Source of the DNA: Calothrix sp. FI2-JRJ7
Lineage (GTDB): Bacteria; Cyanobacteriota; Cyanobacteriia; Cyanobacteriales; Nostocaceae
DNA: 64,000 nucleotides
Assembly (NCBI GenBank): GCA_019359675.1
Contig: JAHHGX010000002.1
Span: forward strand, 1-64,000
Reading direction: 5' to 3'
In this document: positions 18,925 through 27,776 of the stretch, piece by piece
Position numbering within the stretch: the stretch's first letter is position 1
How the letters are laid out: each line of letters opens with the position of its first letter
Notes under the pieces: generated by a model
The model's database searches: none
What the model was told of the DNA's origin: nothing
The model's input: the letters and a program-made list of their open reading frames with translations, nothing else
Program-made: the position numbers and the translations under genes

Positions 18925-19164
18925 TCAATCTTTGCAGTTTCCTAGACGTAAACAGTCTTGAATTTTTTCGTCGCGTGCGGCAACTAAATAACTTGTTGAC
19001 TGTGATTTATGGTTTTGCGGTATAAATACATTAGCTGTTTGATGGGCGCCTTGCTTTAAAACCGATGACGTTAGAACAGCAAAACTCTCACCTATATTAC
19101 ATAAAAATACAGGTAATACCATCATTCCGAGACAAGCAATCCGACTCATATAAAACCCCAGCAA
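18925..19164 (-). CDS. Small secreted protein, unknown
   Basis: A 79-residue protein with a hydrophobic N-terminus (SRIACLGMMVLPVFLCNIGE, ending SFAVL) that looks like a signal peptide. The mature part is short and polar, ending IQDCLRLGNCKD with a Cys pair that could form a disulfide. Start may be Met1 or Met6 (MSRIAC). No family recognised. Confidence 0.5.
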   Translation of the reverse strand: MLGFYMSRIACLGMMVLPVFLCNIGESFAVLTSSVLKQGAHQTANVFIPQNHKSQSTSYLVAARDEKIQDCLRLGNCKD

Positions 19165-19473
19165 AATAAATGAATATGCTGGTAGATGCGACGATGATAA
19201 TTGTGATAAAAAGAACTGAGCATCGTATGTTTTGTGATTGACTTAATATACTAATATTCAGTTCCAGGCGCCGAATTCCAAGCTACAAATAAAAAATTTG
19301 AATTGTTACAATTCGACTTCCTACTCATTTATGCACACAAAACCTTAGCAAAACCGGATGAAAATCGAGGTTAGGCACAAAAAAACTTCGTAGTGACTGC
19401 TGCAATATATACAATAGATACAATAGTTAATAGACTTTTGCCCAACGACTACCCACTCAGCTACTCGCGACTC
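19165..19473. other. Spacer before tatC
   Basis: It contains one GGCGCC near 19268. An in-frame extension of tatC to a GTG at 19393 is open, but its sequence does not look like TatC. No other gene seen. Confidence 0.3.
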
Positions 19474-20259
19474 ATGACGACATCTAACGACGCAGCAACT
19501 ACACCCGATATAGACCTCGAAGGGTACAATGACTCATATAGCCCCGATAACGAGCTACCTTACGAAGTTGAAATGTCGCTCTTCGACCATCTCGAAGAAC
19601 TAAGACTACGAATTTTTTACTCGTTAATTGCAGTTGTCATATCAGCGGTTGGCTGTTTTATCGCTGTAAAACCGCTGGTCAAGCTTCTTGAAGTCCCTGC
19701 ACACGGTATCAAATTTTTACAGTTGGCGCCTGGAGAGTTTTTCTTTGTCTCCATCAAAGTCGCTGGATACAGTGGTTTAGTAATTGCTAGTCCCTTCATT
19801 CTGTATCAAATTGTTCAATTCGTTTTGCCTGGACTCACACGTAAAGAACGTCGTTTGCTGGCACCTGTAGTTTTTGGTTCAAGTATACTATTTGTTGGTG
19901 GTCTAGTATTCGCATACCTTTTATTAATTCCAGCAGCTTTAAACTTTTTTATTACCTACGGCGCCGATGTCGTCGAACAATCTTGGTCTATCGAAAAATA
20001 TTTCGAGTTTATTTTATTACTTTTGTTTAGCACAGGGTTAGCGTTTCAAATCCCTATCGTGCAAATGCTGCTTGGCGCCTTAAATATCGTCTCATCAGCA
20101 CAAATGTTAGCTGGGTGGCGTGCGGTAATTATGGGAGCAGTAGTATTAGGCGCCGTCCTCACACCCTCCACCGACCCTTTAACACAAAGCTTACTAGCAG
20201 GAGCAGTATTGATTTTATACTTCGGTGGCATTGGCTTTGTAAAACTAATCGGAAAATGA
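19474..20259 (+). CDS. tatC: Sec-independent protein translocase TatC
   Basis: About 261 residues from ATG 19474, chosen because the conserved region starts only at EVEMSLFDHLEELRLRIFYS and an earlier GTG would add 27 unlikely residues. TatC is the six-helix receptor of twin-arginine signal peptides in thylakoid and plasma membranes. Visible marks are HLEELR at the cytosolic N-terminus, the FFFVSIKVA segment, FVLPGLTRKERR and the TPSTDPLTQ loop. The Rieske protein PetC, encoded 2.7 kb downstream, is a known Tat-type client with a membrane-anchoring RR motif, so the proximity is meaningful. A hairpin follows at 20264-20284. Confidence 0.95.
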   Translation: MTTSNDAATTPDIDLEGYNDSYSPDNELPYEVEMSLFDHLEELRLRIFYSLIAVVISAVGCFIAVKPLVKLLEVPAHGIKFLQLAPGEFFFVSIKVAGYSGLVIASPFILYQIVQFVLPGLTRKERRLLAPVVFGSSILFVGGLVFAYLLLIPAALNFFITYGADVVEQSWSIEKYFEFILLLLFSTGLAFQIPIVQMLLGALNIVSSAQMLAGWRAVIMGAVVLGAVLTPSTDPLTQSLLAGAVLILYFGGIGFVKLIGK

Positions 20260-20263
20260 AGTA

Positions 20264-20284
20264 GCACAGGCATCTTGCCTGTGC
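20264..20284. terminator. tatC hairpin (GCACAGGC / GCCTGTGC)
   Basis: GCACAGGC (20264-20271) and GCCTGTGC (20277-20284) form a perfect 8-bp stem immediately after the tatC stop. No T-run follows. It is similar to the repeat at 25004-25025. Confidence 0.5.
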
Positions 20285-20556
20285 ATTACATGTATTTTTA
20301 TTTACCACAGACACACAGAGTACACAGAGGGAGTAAGAGAAATTTTGGCAACGGATGATAAACGGATGTAACGGATAGTTGATTTTAAAGAGTAGGGTGT
20401 GTGACGCCACCAAGATTTTAAAACGAAGCGCAGTACTGGTAGCGTCACGCACCATACTTTTGTTTGTAAAGGGAAACGCTGGGTAACGCAGTATAGTAAT
20501 GAATATGGAATAACTCAGATATTTTTCGCTTTGTTTCGAGGTATTGGTGACTAGGA
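20285..20556. repeat. Patch of dispersed intergenic repeats
   Basis: It has an ACCACAGACACACAGAG block (about 20305; relatives at 49680 and 54170), an AACGGATGTAACGGAT block (about 20350-20380; relatives near 49745 and 61990), and TGACGCCACC/GGTAGCGTCACGC arms at about 20402-20450. No gene. Confidence 0.45.
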
Positions 20557-21054
20557 ATGACAACGTGTTTTCGGTTATATAAATCTTCCGACTATGCAGT
20601 GCTTGAAGCTATGATGCTTGCTCTTTATGCTGAAGAGATAAAGGGTGAAGAAATGTCAGTAGTAAAAATAGCTAATACAGTTAATAAATTTACTGGGGAA
20701 TCAAATCGAGGATGTATTTATATTTTTGAACACCAAGACAATTTGATTGGTTATGCCATTTTAATCTACTTCTGGAGTAATGAATTCGGCGACGAGATAC
20801 TTAATATTGGCGAATTATTTATTAAAACAGAATACAGAGAACAGGGTATTGGCAGAAAGTTTTTTGATTTTCTGTCAAACAAGTTTAAAAATAAAGCTGT
20901 TGCTTTTTGCCTTGAAACTACTAAGGAAAGTCACAACGCATATAATTTTTATCAAAAATTAGGATTCCGAGAACATAAAAATACTGTTTTATTCGTCGAT
21001 TTGACAGGAGCCATCGCTTTTAATCCAGATTATAATACAGCAGATTGCGAGTAA
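20557..21054 (+). CDS. GNAT family N-acetyltransferase
   Basis: A 165-residue acetyltransferase with the acetyl-CoA binding motif A in ELFIKTEYREQGIGRKFFDF (Q/R-x-x-G-x-G/A form) and motif B in ESHNAYNFYQKLGF. The N-terminal RLYKSSDYAVLEAMM is the usual first strand and helix. The substrate cannot be told. It stands alone between repeat-rich spacers. Confidence 0.85.
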   Translation: MTTCFRLYKSSDYAVLEAMMLALYAEEIKGEEMSVVKIANTVNKFTGESNRGCIYIFEHQDNLIGYAILIYFWSNEFGDEILNIGELFIKTEYREQGIGRKFFDFLSNKFKNKAVAFCLETTKESHNAYNFYQKLGFREHKNTVLFVDLTGAIAFNPDYNTADCE

Positions 21055-21555
21055 ATGAGGTACACCAATATTTGTCGTATAAATAGGTAAAATAGAAACT
21101 CTACCTAATTTGATTAATTACTAACATTTTAGACATTTTTCAATTACTGTACCTCACCAACCTGCAATCTGCTGTATTGCTGGGAATAACATTATTCTAC
21201 CCAGTGGAGAGTTTCTCAAAGATGCTTGGGAGTTTATTGTGCAAAAGCGAAAGTTGAAAGGAGAGCAATGAATGGTGATTCTCAGTATCTGCTAAGAGAA
21301 GCGCATTTAGTACAAAAGTGAAAAGTTACAAGAGAGCTAAAATAAGTATTTAAACTTTCAATGTTTAGACAATTTTAAATAAGAGCTTATTTATAAAGTA
21401 AATCTTGAAAAGCTAAAACGTAGGTTGGCTTTGTTGTGGTGTAACCGAACATTCTAAGCACTATGTTGGGTTGTGCTGTCGCTACACCCAACCTACATAG
21501 GTTTAATATCTTTAATTTTGTATATATAAGTATAAAATACTTTACTCTCGTTTAA
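21055..21555. other. Spacer with a gene tail remnant and repeats
   Basis: An open stretch at about 21170-21271 encodes an unidentified tail (GNNIILPSGEFLKDAWEF, then KRKLKGEQ and stop) without a start, probably a gene remnant. At 21420-21500 an inverted pair (GTAGGTTGG and CCAACCTACA around a TGTTGGGTTGTGCTGTCG core) belongs to a dispersed repeat, with a relative at 59594-59668. Confidence 0.4.
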
Positions 21556-21867
21556 CTATTCGATTAACCACTCGGCTGCGCGCTCACCTAAGTCAAGTGG
21601 TATGCTAACAGCTTTACCCAAACGTGGTTTTTCGCGCGTTTGTAGAATAAACGCTTGTACTTGGGATGTGCCACCCATCGCATTTAAATAGTTCGCTACG
21701 TCGTCTAAATGCGCTTGATACTCCCCTTCACTCAGGGGGAAAGAGGCTTGCTCTGCATACTTCCACATTATTTGGATAAATATTTTACCCTGTGTACGGC
21801 GAAATTGCACGTCGTATGAGTATCCCCACTTATCGATTAACATCTGACGCAGTTCTTGTCCTGTCAT
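21556..21867 (-). CDS. DUF3067 family protein
   Basis: About 103 residues of a family found in cyanobacteria and plastid-bearing eukaryotes. The conserved blocks are all present: MTGQELRQMLIDKWGYSYDV at the start, GKIFIQIMWKYAEQASFPL, and PRLGKAVSIPLDLGERAAEW near the end. I chose ATG 21867; an in-frame GTG five codons upstream is less likely. It is divergent from petC, an arrangement I recall in other cyanobacteria, which hints at a link to cytochrome b6f biogenesis. No activity is known to me. Confidence 0.85.
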   Translation of the reverse strand: MTGQELRQMLIDKWGYSYDVQFRRTQGKIFIQIMWKYAEQASFPLSEGEYQAHLDDVANYLNAMGGTSQVQAFILQTREKPRLGKAVSIPLDLGERAAEWLIE

Positions 21868-22151
21868 AAATATACCCCCCACAATAATTTTACAATTTGT
21901 GATGATGTTAATTTACGTAACTCAAGTATGATAAGAATATAAAGAAATGTAATGCTACCATAAAAGATGCTGGGATCATCTCGCTTAAGGAGAGAGTTCG
22001 GCAGGGTGAAAGCGCGTTGCACTAGGATTCCCTCGTGTTCGTGCTGCCATATGAAATTGTGGGTCATGGCATCTAGATAAGACTGGAGTCTCAAGATAAA
22101 GTTAGAACTCAAGTCTATTTTGTTAAAAAAATAAACAAAGAACCTAAGATT
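21868..22151. other. Divergent DUF3067/petC promoter region
   Basis: 284 bases carrying the promoters of both genes. An ATCATCTCGCTTAAGGAGAG segment at ~21975 and nearby complementary bits may fold in the petC leader. I cannot name an operator. Confidence 0.3.
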
Positions 22152-22691
22152 ATGGCTCAATTTTCTGAATCAGCTGATGTGCCTGATATGGGGCGACGCC
22201 AGTTCATGAACCTTTTAACGTTCGGAACTGTGACAGGAGTAGCGTTGGGAGCATTGTATCCCGTCATAAATTATTTTATTCCGCCAGCTAGTGGTGGTGG
22301 TGGTGGTGGCGCCACAGCAAAAGACGAATTGGGAAATGATGTTAGCGTTACTAAGTTTCTCGATAGCCATAATGTAGGCGACCGTGTTTTGGTTCAAGGA
22401 CTGAAGGGAGACCCCACATATATTGTTGTTGAAAGCAAGGAAGCGATTACCGATTACGGTATCAACGCAGTGTGTACCCATTTGGGATGTGTTGTGCCTT
22501 GGAACGCAGCAGAAAATAAATTTAAGTGCCCTTGTCACGGTTCGCAGTATGATGCAACTGGTAAAGTAGTTCGTGGTCCAGCGCCAAGGTCTTTGGCACT
22601 AAGCCATGCCAGCACGCAAGATGACAAAATTGTCCTTACCTCTTGGACAGAAACCGACTTCCGCACTGGCGAAGAACCTTGGTGGGCTTAA
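22152..22691 (+). CDS. petC: Cytochrome b6f Rieske iron-sulfur subunit
   Basis: A 179-residue thylakoid protein that carries electrons from plastoquinol to cytochrome f. The N-terminal [13 protein letters not shown] plus the hydrophobic helix is a twin-arginine membrane anchor. A glycine hinge (SGGGGGGAT) follows at about 48-55. The 2Fe-2S ligands are Cys108 and His110 in CTHLGC and Cys126 and His129 in CPCHGS, with the disulfide pair Cys113/Cys128. The length is normal for PetC1. petA follows after 51 bases, the standard petCA operon. Confidence 0.97.
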   Translation: MAQFSESADVPDMGRRQFMNLLTFGTVTGVALGALYPVINYFIPPASGGGGGGATAKDELGNDVSVTKFLDSHNVGDRVLVQGLKGDPTYIVVESKEAITDYGINAVCTHLGCVVPWNAAENKFKCPCHGSQYDATGKVVRGPAPRSLALSHASTQDDKIVLTSWTETDFRTGEEPWWA

Positions 22692-22742
22692 TCCTAAATA
22701 TTTCCTAACCCTGAATCGCGAAAAACAATAGTCCTTATTGAG

Positions 22743-23744
22743 ATGAGAAAAACTTGCACAACGATGCGGTTAAATGCCGCTTTTAGAGTAATGACAAAAT
22801 CATTGCTCGTTGTGATAGCAGCTGTGGGAATTATTTTCACCAGCGATATCGCATTACCCCAAACCGCTGCTGCATACCCTTTCTGGGCGCAGCAAACTTA
22901 CCCAGAAACCCCTCGTGAACCGACCGGACGGATTGTTTGCGCGAATTGTCACCTTGCTGCAAAACCAGCTGAAGTTGAAGTTCCTCAAGCTGTACTACCT
23001 GACACTGTATTTGAAGCGGTTGTTAAAATCCCTTACGATACTAACGTGCAGCAGGTTGGTGCAGATGGTTCCAAGGTTGGTCTAAACGTTGGCGCCGTAT
23101 TAATGCTTCCTGATGGTTTTAAAATTGCACCCGAAGACCGTATTCCTGAAGAAATGAAGGAAAAACTCAACGGTGTATATTACCAACCTTATCGTGAAGA
23201 TAAAGAAAATGTTGTTTTGGTAGGACCCTTACCAGGAGAACAGTATCAAGAAATTATATTCCCTGTTCTTTCTCCCGACCCCAGAAGCGACAAGAGTGTT
23301 CAGTTTGGTAAATACTCGGTTCACTTAGGCGCCAACCGTGGACGTGGACAAGTCTACCCTACAGGTGAAAAGAGCAACAATAATCAATACACCGCTCCTG
23401 CTGCTGGTACTATCAGCAAAATAACCAAGCAAGAGGACGAAGACGGTAACGTCAAGTATGCGGTTGATATTCAGAGCGAAGAAGGAAAAACAGTTACCGA
23501 ACTAGTTCCTGCTGGGCCTGAGTTGATTGTATCGGAAGGACAAACTGTAAAATCTGGTGACGCGCTCACCAATAACCCTAACGTTGGTGGTTTCGGGCAG
23601 AAAGACACCGAAATCGTACTTCAAGATGCTACTCGTGTTGGCTGGTTAGTTGGATTTGTTTCTTTAACCATGCTCGCGCAAATAATGCTGGTTTTGAAGA
23701 AGAAACAAGTAGAAAAAGTCCAAGCTGCCGAAATGAATTTCTAA
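22743..23744 (+). CDS. petA: Cytochrome f
   Basis: A 333-residue c-type cytochrome of the b6f complex. The signal peptide runs to about residue 44 (LPQTAAA), and the mature chain starts at Tyr45 ([10 protein letters not shown]), whose amino group is the axial haem ligand. The haem-binding CANCH is at 66-70. The large lumenal domain is followed by a C-terminal membrane helix ([20 protein letters not shown]) and a basic stromal tail. The start could be Met1 or Met8 (MRLNAAF). Second gene of the petCA operon; a terminator follows at 23776-23803. Confidence 0.97.
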   Translation: MRKTCTTMRLNAAFRVMTKSLLVVIAAVGIIFTSDIALPQTAAAYPFWAQQTYPETPREPTGRIVCANCHLAAKPAEVEVPQAVLPDTVFEAVVKIPYDTNVQQVGADGSKVGLNVGAVLMLPDGFKIAPEDRIPEEMKEKLNGVYYQPYREDKENVVLVGPLPGEQYQEIIFPVLSPDPRSDKSVQFGKYSVHLGANRGRGQVYPTGEKSNNNQYTAPAAGTISKITKQEDEDGNVKYAVDIQSEEGKTVTELVPAGPELIVSEGQTVKSGDALTNNPNVGGFGQKDTEIVLQDATRVGWLVGFVSLTMLAQIMLVLKKKQVEKVQAAEMNF

Positions 23745-23775
23745 ATCTTGGTCAAATTAAATCAATATATTACAT

Positions 23776-23803
23776 AAGACAGGTTAAATAACCTGCCTTT
23801 TTT
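23776..23803 (+). terminator. petCA terminator
   Basis: CAGGTT pairs with AACCTG, followed by CCTTTTTT. Directly downstream of petA. Confidence 0.7.
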
Positions 23804-23848
23804 ATTTTAAGTAAGGTGGCCCGAAGCCCACCATACAATTTTCAAAAA

Positions 23849-24481
23849 TTAATAACAAATAAAATATACAGGTTTATGAGTACGAATAAAATTCGTCACC
23901 ATATCTCTTTCAGTAGTAGTAGGTGTTGCAAAACAACCTGCCGTACCACTATTAGAATTTTGCTTCAAAGCAGACGGGTCATAGTGAACACCAAGCTCTG
24001 AACGTCCGGTTGTAAAAGTGGGTGTCATTGATGACCATACCCCACCAAACTCGCCATCTTTAAATTCTACGACTCCAGGAAAATCAAACTTATAAACACC
24101 AAAAGGTAAAGGCGCCTGAGAAGCTGCTACATGTGATGGTGTTTGGTTGTTTGCCCGACCAGATACACCACGTACAGTGCTGGTGTTTATAACTTGACCA
24201 TTACGGTCAATTAATCGAACATTATATACTCTTAATCCATTAATATTTTCTGTTGTCCTATTAGCAACTATGCGGGCGCCACGAATAACAGTTATAAAAT
24301 CATTTGCAATCCAACGATTAGCTCCAATTTGTACCCATTTTCTAGAGCCTGAAAATACAGGTTCACTAATTACATTTACTTCTGTACCGTTAATTAAAGA
24401 ACCGACTGGTTCACCGTTTGCGCGATTACGAACTGTAAGAGAATCACCATCTTTTGTAGAAATATATGCAGTAAAACCCAT
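23849..24481 (-). CDS. SH3-like plus L,D-transpeptidase-like protein
   Basis: 210 residues. The first ~75 resemble a bacterial SH3 domain (DSLTVRNRANGEPVGSLING, VQIGANRWI), which usually binds peptidoglycan. The second half has HYDPSA followed by NSGTAGCFATPTTTERDMV, reminiscent of the His/Cys motif of YkuD-type L,D-transpeptidases or a related DUF. No signal peptide is visible, so export is uncertain; it may be phage- or contractile-injection-related. It converges on petA. I am moderately sure of SH3 and less of the catalytic part. Confidence 0.55.
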   Translation of the reverse strand: MGFTAYISTKDGDSLTVRNRANGEPVGSLINGTEVNVISEPVFSGSRKWVQIGANRWIANDFITVIRGARIVANRTTENINGLRVYNVRLIDRNGQVINTSTVRGVSGRANNQTPSHVAASQAPLPFGVYKFDFPGVVEFKDGEFGGVWSSMTPTFTTGRSELGVHYDPSALKQNSNSGTAGCFATPTTTERDMVTNFIRTHKPVYFICY

Positions 24482-24651
24482 TAGTTTATACCTTATAAAT
24501 AATTGAAGTTATTAGATTTATTGTTGTATTGATAACAAATACTTCAACTTGTCAAAAAGTAATTCCTGAAAATGGCTCAAAGTGCGGTATACCGTACCTA
24601 ACGTTCCGGAAAGCACACCAGCATTAATATTGCAACAAATGTAAATAATGC

Positions 24652-24669
24652 TTTACATTTATTTACATA
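24652..24669 (+). promoter_or_regulatory. HLR1 site (RpaB-binding consensus)
   Basis: TTTACATT-TA-TTTACATA fits (G/T)TTACA(A/T)(A/T)-NN-(G/T)TTACA(A/T)(A/T) at every position. It lies 35 bases before the ATG of the small membrane protein gene. A further inverted copy of the half site (AATGTAAA, about 24639) precedes it. RpaB binds HLR1 to control high-light and photosystem genes in cyanobacteria. Confidence 0.65.
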
Positions 24670-24703
24670 AGTTAATAAAGATTTAACTAGGAGCTAGAAC
24701 GTT

Positions 24704-24931
24704 ATGATGACCGTATTAATTTCATTATTTGTAGTGGGTTGGGTTGCAGTTTCGTTGATTGGTAGTTTGGCGTATTTCATGGGTGAGCAGAGCAAACCTA
24801 TCCATGAACGCAATTGGAGTTCTGACTTTGATAAACTGGCTTATAGCATTACAGGTAAAGATGTTGATTACAGTGAGCGTATTCCTGCTTATGGGATGGA
24901 TGCTTATGCTAGCCAAGTAGTTAAAGGTTAA
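24704..24931 (+). CDS. Small one-helix thylakoid-type membrane protein
   Basis: A 75-residue protein with one N-terminal membrane helix (TVLISLFVVGWVAVSLIGSL). A conserved-looking polar segment follows (YFMGEQSKPIHERNWSSD), and the C-terminus is soluble and Tyr-rich. It resembles the small photosystem II-associated proteins of cyanobacteria, possibly Psb35 (Ssl2148 type), but I cannot confirm the family. AGGAG just before the ATG is a good ribosome binding site. The perfect HLR1 upstream and a strong terminator at 24965-24999 show a regulated single-gene unit linked to light. Confidence 0.7.
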   Translation: MMTVLISLFVVGWVAVSLIGSLAYFMGEQSKPIHERNWSSDFDKLAYSITGKDVDYSERIPAYGMDAYASQVVKG

Positions 24932-24964
24932 TTTTGAAAGCTTGTTTTTAATCAATATGAATAT

Positions 24965-24999
24965 AAAAAAGAACCTCTGTACTGAAGAGGTTCTTTTTT
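24965..24999 (+). terminator. Strong rho-independent terminator
   Basis: GAACCTCT (24971-24978) pairs with AGAGGTTC (24986-24993), flanked by A6 and T6. Effective in both directions; it ends the small membrane protein gene. Confidence 0.85.
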
Positions 25000-25003
25000 G
25001 GAT

Positions 25004-25025
25004 GCACAGGCAAGGATGCCTGTGC
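25004..25025. repeat. Hairpin repeat (GCACAGGCAAGGATGCCTGTGC)
   Basis: A perfect 9-bp stem around AGGA, member of the GGGCAAGGATGCCC family, overlapping the end of the minus-strand gene at 25025. It may terminate that gene. Confidence 0.5.
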
Positions 25026-25630
25026 TACAAGAAGGTTGATTTTTTGATTTTTTGCTCACGAATGGCTCCTGCTTGACAGTCACGTAACCATATGTCAACA
25101 GCTTGACCAACTACACCATTACTACTATCGCGCGGTGGACTTGGAACTTGTTTACTTACCGGGAATGAGCCAGTTTGAGTAAACATCATGACTTTACGCC
25201 AACCTGTACTAGTTTTCGTTACCAGTAGCCAGTGAAATTCTTGTAACTCTACAGCTTGCTTTGCTATATACCGTCGCTCTAACGTTGTAAAAAATATTTG
25301 TTCGACACCTTCAGAAAGAGTTTTTGCCGTATTTTCACTGCTAACATTTGGATTTAGTGGCAAAGGTTTAAATTCTGGTCTACCAGCAGTAAGCATGTAG
25401 CCGAAAGTGTCGCCTCTGCGAGTCAGGCGCCTAGCACGTTGACTAGCACGATTTGCGTAGCTAGGCAAATCCCGCATTAGGTTAGTAGTAATTAATTCTA
25501 GACTTTGCCGGGAACACAAGCTTTCGCTTTTGTTAATACCCCAAACAGGCAACAAGGATACATTCGAGACAAATAGCCACAACCCACATACGAAGCACAA
25601 GCTATAACATTTCCCGACTGTAAATATCAT
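25025..25630 (-). CDS. Conserved secreted protein of unknown function
   Basis: A 201-residue protein with a hydrophobic N-terminus ([20 protein letters not shown]) that is either a signal peptide or an anchor. The rest is soluble: an arginine-rich helix ([14 protein letters not shown]) and a beta-rich end ([20 protein letters not shown]). The start overlaps the pyrF stop by four bases (ATGA type), so it is cotranscribed with pyrF. I do not recognise the family. Confidence 0.6.
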   Translation of the reverse strand: MIFTVGKCYSLCFVCGLWLFVSNVSLLPVWGINKSESLCSRQSLELITTNLMRDLPSYANRASQRARRLTRRGDTFGYMLTAGRPEFKPLPLNPNVSSENTAKTLSEGVEQIFFTTLERRYIAKQAVELQEFHWLLVTKTSTGWRKVMMFTQTGSFPVSKQVPSPPRDSSNGVVGQAVDIWLRDCQAGAIREQKIKKSTFL

Positions 25631-26337
25631 ACTATTGCCACTTCATCGCATATCATTTTCCAGGCTAGCGCAGGTTCCTTGGCGGCGGTGATGGGACGAC
25701 CGATGACAAGGAAACTGGCGCCTGCTTGGAATGCTTTTTTGGGGGTAAAAGTGCGTTGTTGGTCACCTTTTTCCGCCCAATCCGGACGAACACCAGGACA
25801 TACTAGCAAAAAATCATCACCACATGTATTACGTAGTTGTGCCACTTCTTGAGGTGAACACACGGCGCCATCCAAGCCAGCTTCTTTTGCCATTAATGCC
25901 ATTTGTAAGGCATATTCGGGCAGTTCAAGAGGTATTCGCAGGTCAAAAGCTAATTGGCGTGAAGAAATGCTGGTAAGCAAGGTAATAGCAATTAATTTGG
26001 GAGGTTCAACGCCTGATTGATTGGCGCCTTCTTTTACTGCTTCGGTTGCCTTCAATAGAGCGTCACGTCCATTTGTAGCATGAACAGTCAGTAAATCTAC
26101 GCCATAACGCCCAGCAGCACGACAGGCGCCTGCAACAGTATTGGGGATATCATGAAATTTCAAATCAAGGAAAATTCGTTTTTGGCGAGATTTTAAAATT
26201 TCGAGAATTTGCGGGCCAGTGCTTGTAAAAAGCTCCAACCCAACCTTCCAAAAAGTAACTTCGGGTAATTTGTCAATAAGTGCCACAGCATCATCAATTG
26301 TTGCGACATCTAGGGGAACAATTATTTTGTTGAACAT
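25627..26337 (-). CDS. pyrF: Orotidine 5'-phosphate decarboxylase
   Basis: A 236-residue enzyme making UMP from OMP, the last step of de novo pyrimidine synthesis. The TIM-barrel signature is clear: [15 protein letters not shown] at strand one, [17 protein letters not shown] with the catalytic Asp-Lys-Asp network, [11 protein letters not shown], and the phosphate-binding FLVIGRPIT near the end. Length is typical of the group I bacterial enzyme. It lies 50 bases after tyrS on the same strand. Confidence 0.95.
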   Translation of the reverse strand: MFNKIIVPLDVATIDDAVALIDKLPEVTFWKVGLELFTSTGPQILEILKSRQKRIFLDLKFHDIPNTVAGACRAAGRYGVDLLTVHATNGRDALLKATEAVKEGANQSGVEPPKLIAITLLTSISSRQLAFDLRIPLELPEYALQMALMAKEAGLDGAVCSPQEVAQLRNTCGDDFLLVCPGVRPDWAEKGDQQRTFTPKKAFQAGASFLVIGRPITAAKEPALAWKMICDEVAIV

Positions 26338-26386
26338 TGGATGAAATAGTTTCGGATTGAAGTATGGTGGCTTATGCCACCTTACA

Positions 26387-27634
26387 TTACGGTATTAGAC
26401 GAATAAAATTTTTCTTTCCTAGCTGCAAAACTTTACCGTGTAACTCTTCAGGGTTTTGAAAAGTTGTTTCGGCATCAGAGACCTTCTCGGAATCCAACTT
26501 TACCCCCCCTTCCTGAATTTTACGCCTACCTTCACCACCGCTTTTACACAACCCACTTAAATTTAAAATAGAAGCTAACCGCGCAGGAAATTCAAGCCCA
26601 GATAAAGAAAACTCTGGAATTTCTCCTTGCTGACCTGCTGATTCTGCTGCTTTTTTCGCTTCGGCGGCGGCTACTTCTCCGTGGTACTGTTTAACTATTT
26701 CCCAAGCTAGGAGTTTTTGCTTATCGCGCGCTTCTGTGGGCAAACTATCCAAAGGTAAATTTGTTAACAGTTCAAAATAAGATTCCAACAAATTATCAGG
26801 TGTTGCTTGAAGCTTTTGGTATTTATTATTCGGATGCTCTGATAAACCTATGTAATTATTCAGAGACTTCGACATTTTTTGTACGCCATCAGTGCCTATC
26901 AAAATCGGTGTTAATAAACCAAACTGAGGCTTCTGTCCAAAATGTCGCTGTAAATCACGCCCCACAGCAATGTTAAATTTTTGGTCAGTACCACCTAATT
27001 CAACATCTGACTCGACGGCAACAGAATCATAACCCTGCATTAACGGATACAGGAACTCATGAAGGAAAATAGGATTCTGTGCTTTATACCGTATGTCAAA
27101 TCCTTCTTTCTCAAGCATTTGTCCTACAGTCATTGTAGAAAGTAACTCTAAAATTTTGGCTAAATCCAGTTTGGCCAGCCATTCCGAGTTATGACGGATT
27201 TCAAGACGGTTGGGTGTATCAAAATCTAATATGGGACGTACTTGGTCAAGATAAGTTTTGGCATTTTCACGCACTTCTTCAGTAGTTAATTGGCGCCTAA
27301 CATCAGATTTACCTGTTGGGTCGCCAATACGAGCGGTAAAATCACCAATAATCAAAACTGCCGTATGTCCTGCATCCTGAAAAGCTCGTAATTTTCGCAC
27401 AGGTATGCTATGACCTAAATGTATATCTGTGCCAGTAGCATCAATACCTAACTTTACTCGCAAAGGACGGTTAATTTTTGTTAACAAATCTTCAAGATTT
27501 TCAGTTTCGCTTGCCTTATCGGTGGCATGTGGGAAAATTTCTACAGTACCACGATGCAACCACGTTCGGGGGCGCGCTCCTACAGGAGTCTGTTGTAGAG
27601 TCTTTAAGGAAGACTGATTAGTTATACTTTGCAC
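26387..27634 (-). CDS. tyrS: Tyrosyl-tRNA synthetase
   Basis: A 415-residue class I synthetase. The HIGH-type motif is HLGH in [15 protein letters not shown], and KMSKS is intact ([14 protein letters not shown]). A C-terminal S4-like RNA-binding domain closes the protein ([20 protein letters not shown]). These features and the length fit the TyrZ-type bacterial enzyme. The start is GTG at 27634; the first ~25 residues are poorly conserved, so a slightly later start is possible. Confidence 0.95.
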   Translation of the reverse strand: MQSITNQSSLKTLQQTPVGARPRTWLHRGTVEIFPHATDKASETENLEDLLTKINRPLRVKLGIDATGTDIHLGHSIPVRKLRAFQDAGHTAVLIIGDFTARIGDPTGKSDVRRQLTTEEVRENAKTYLDQVRPILDFDTPNRLEIRHNSEWLAKLDLAKILELLSTMTVGQMLEKEGFDIRYKAQNPIFLHEFLYPLMQGYDSVAVESDVELGGTDQKFNIAVGRDLQRHFGQKPQFGLLTPILIGTDGVQKMSKSLNNYIGLSEHPNNKYQKLQATPDNLLESYFELLTNLPLDSLPTEARDKQKLLAWEIVKQYHGEVAAAEAKKAAESAGQQGEIPEFSLSGLEFPARLASILNLSGLCKSGGEGRRKIQEGGVKLDSEKVSDAETTFQNPEELHGKVLQLGKKNFIRLIP

Positions 27635-27776
27635 TTCTTTTAGTCAGGTTGATTACAGTCAATATAAATTTAACGCGCAGGGTTTGGAGCCAAACTAATA
27701 TAATTACAAAAAATTGACCGCGAGCAAAGCCCTTTTGAAAATATACTTACATATACAAGTGAGGAAGTGAAATCCC

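Noticed and set aside
19393-19473. Upstream GTG start for tatC
   Set aside because: The added 27 residues are not TatC-like and the ATG at 19474 fits the family's N-terminus.
21961-22110. Possible tRNA or structured RNA upstream of petC
   Set aside because: I found no acceptor stem or T-loop motif (GTTCRAATC); only short complementary bits.
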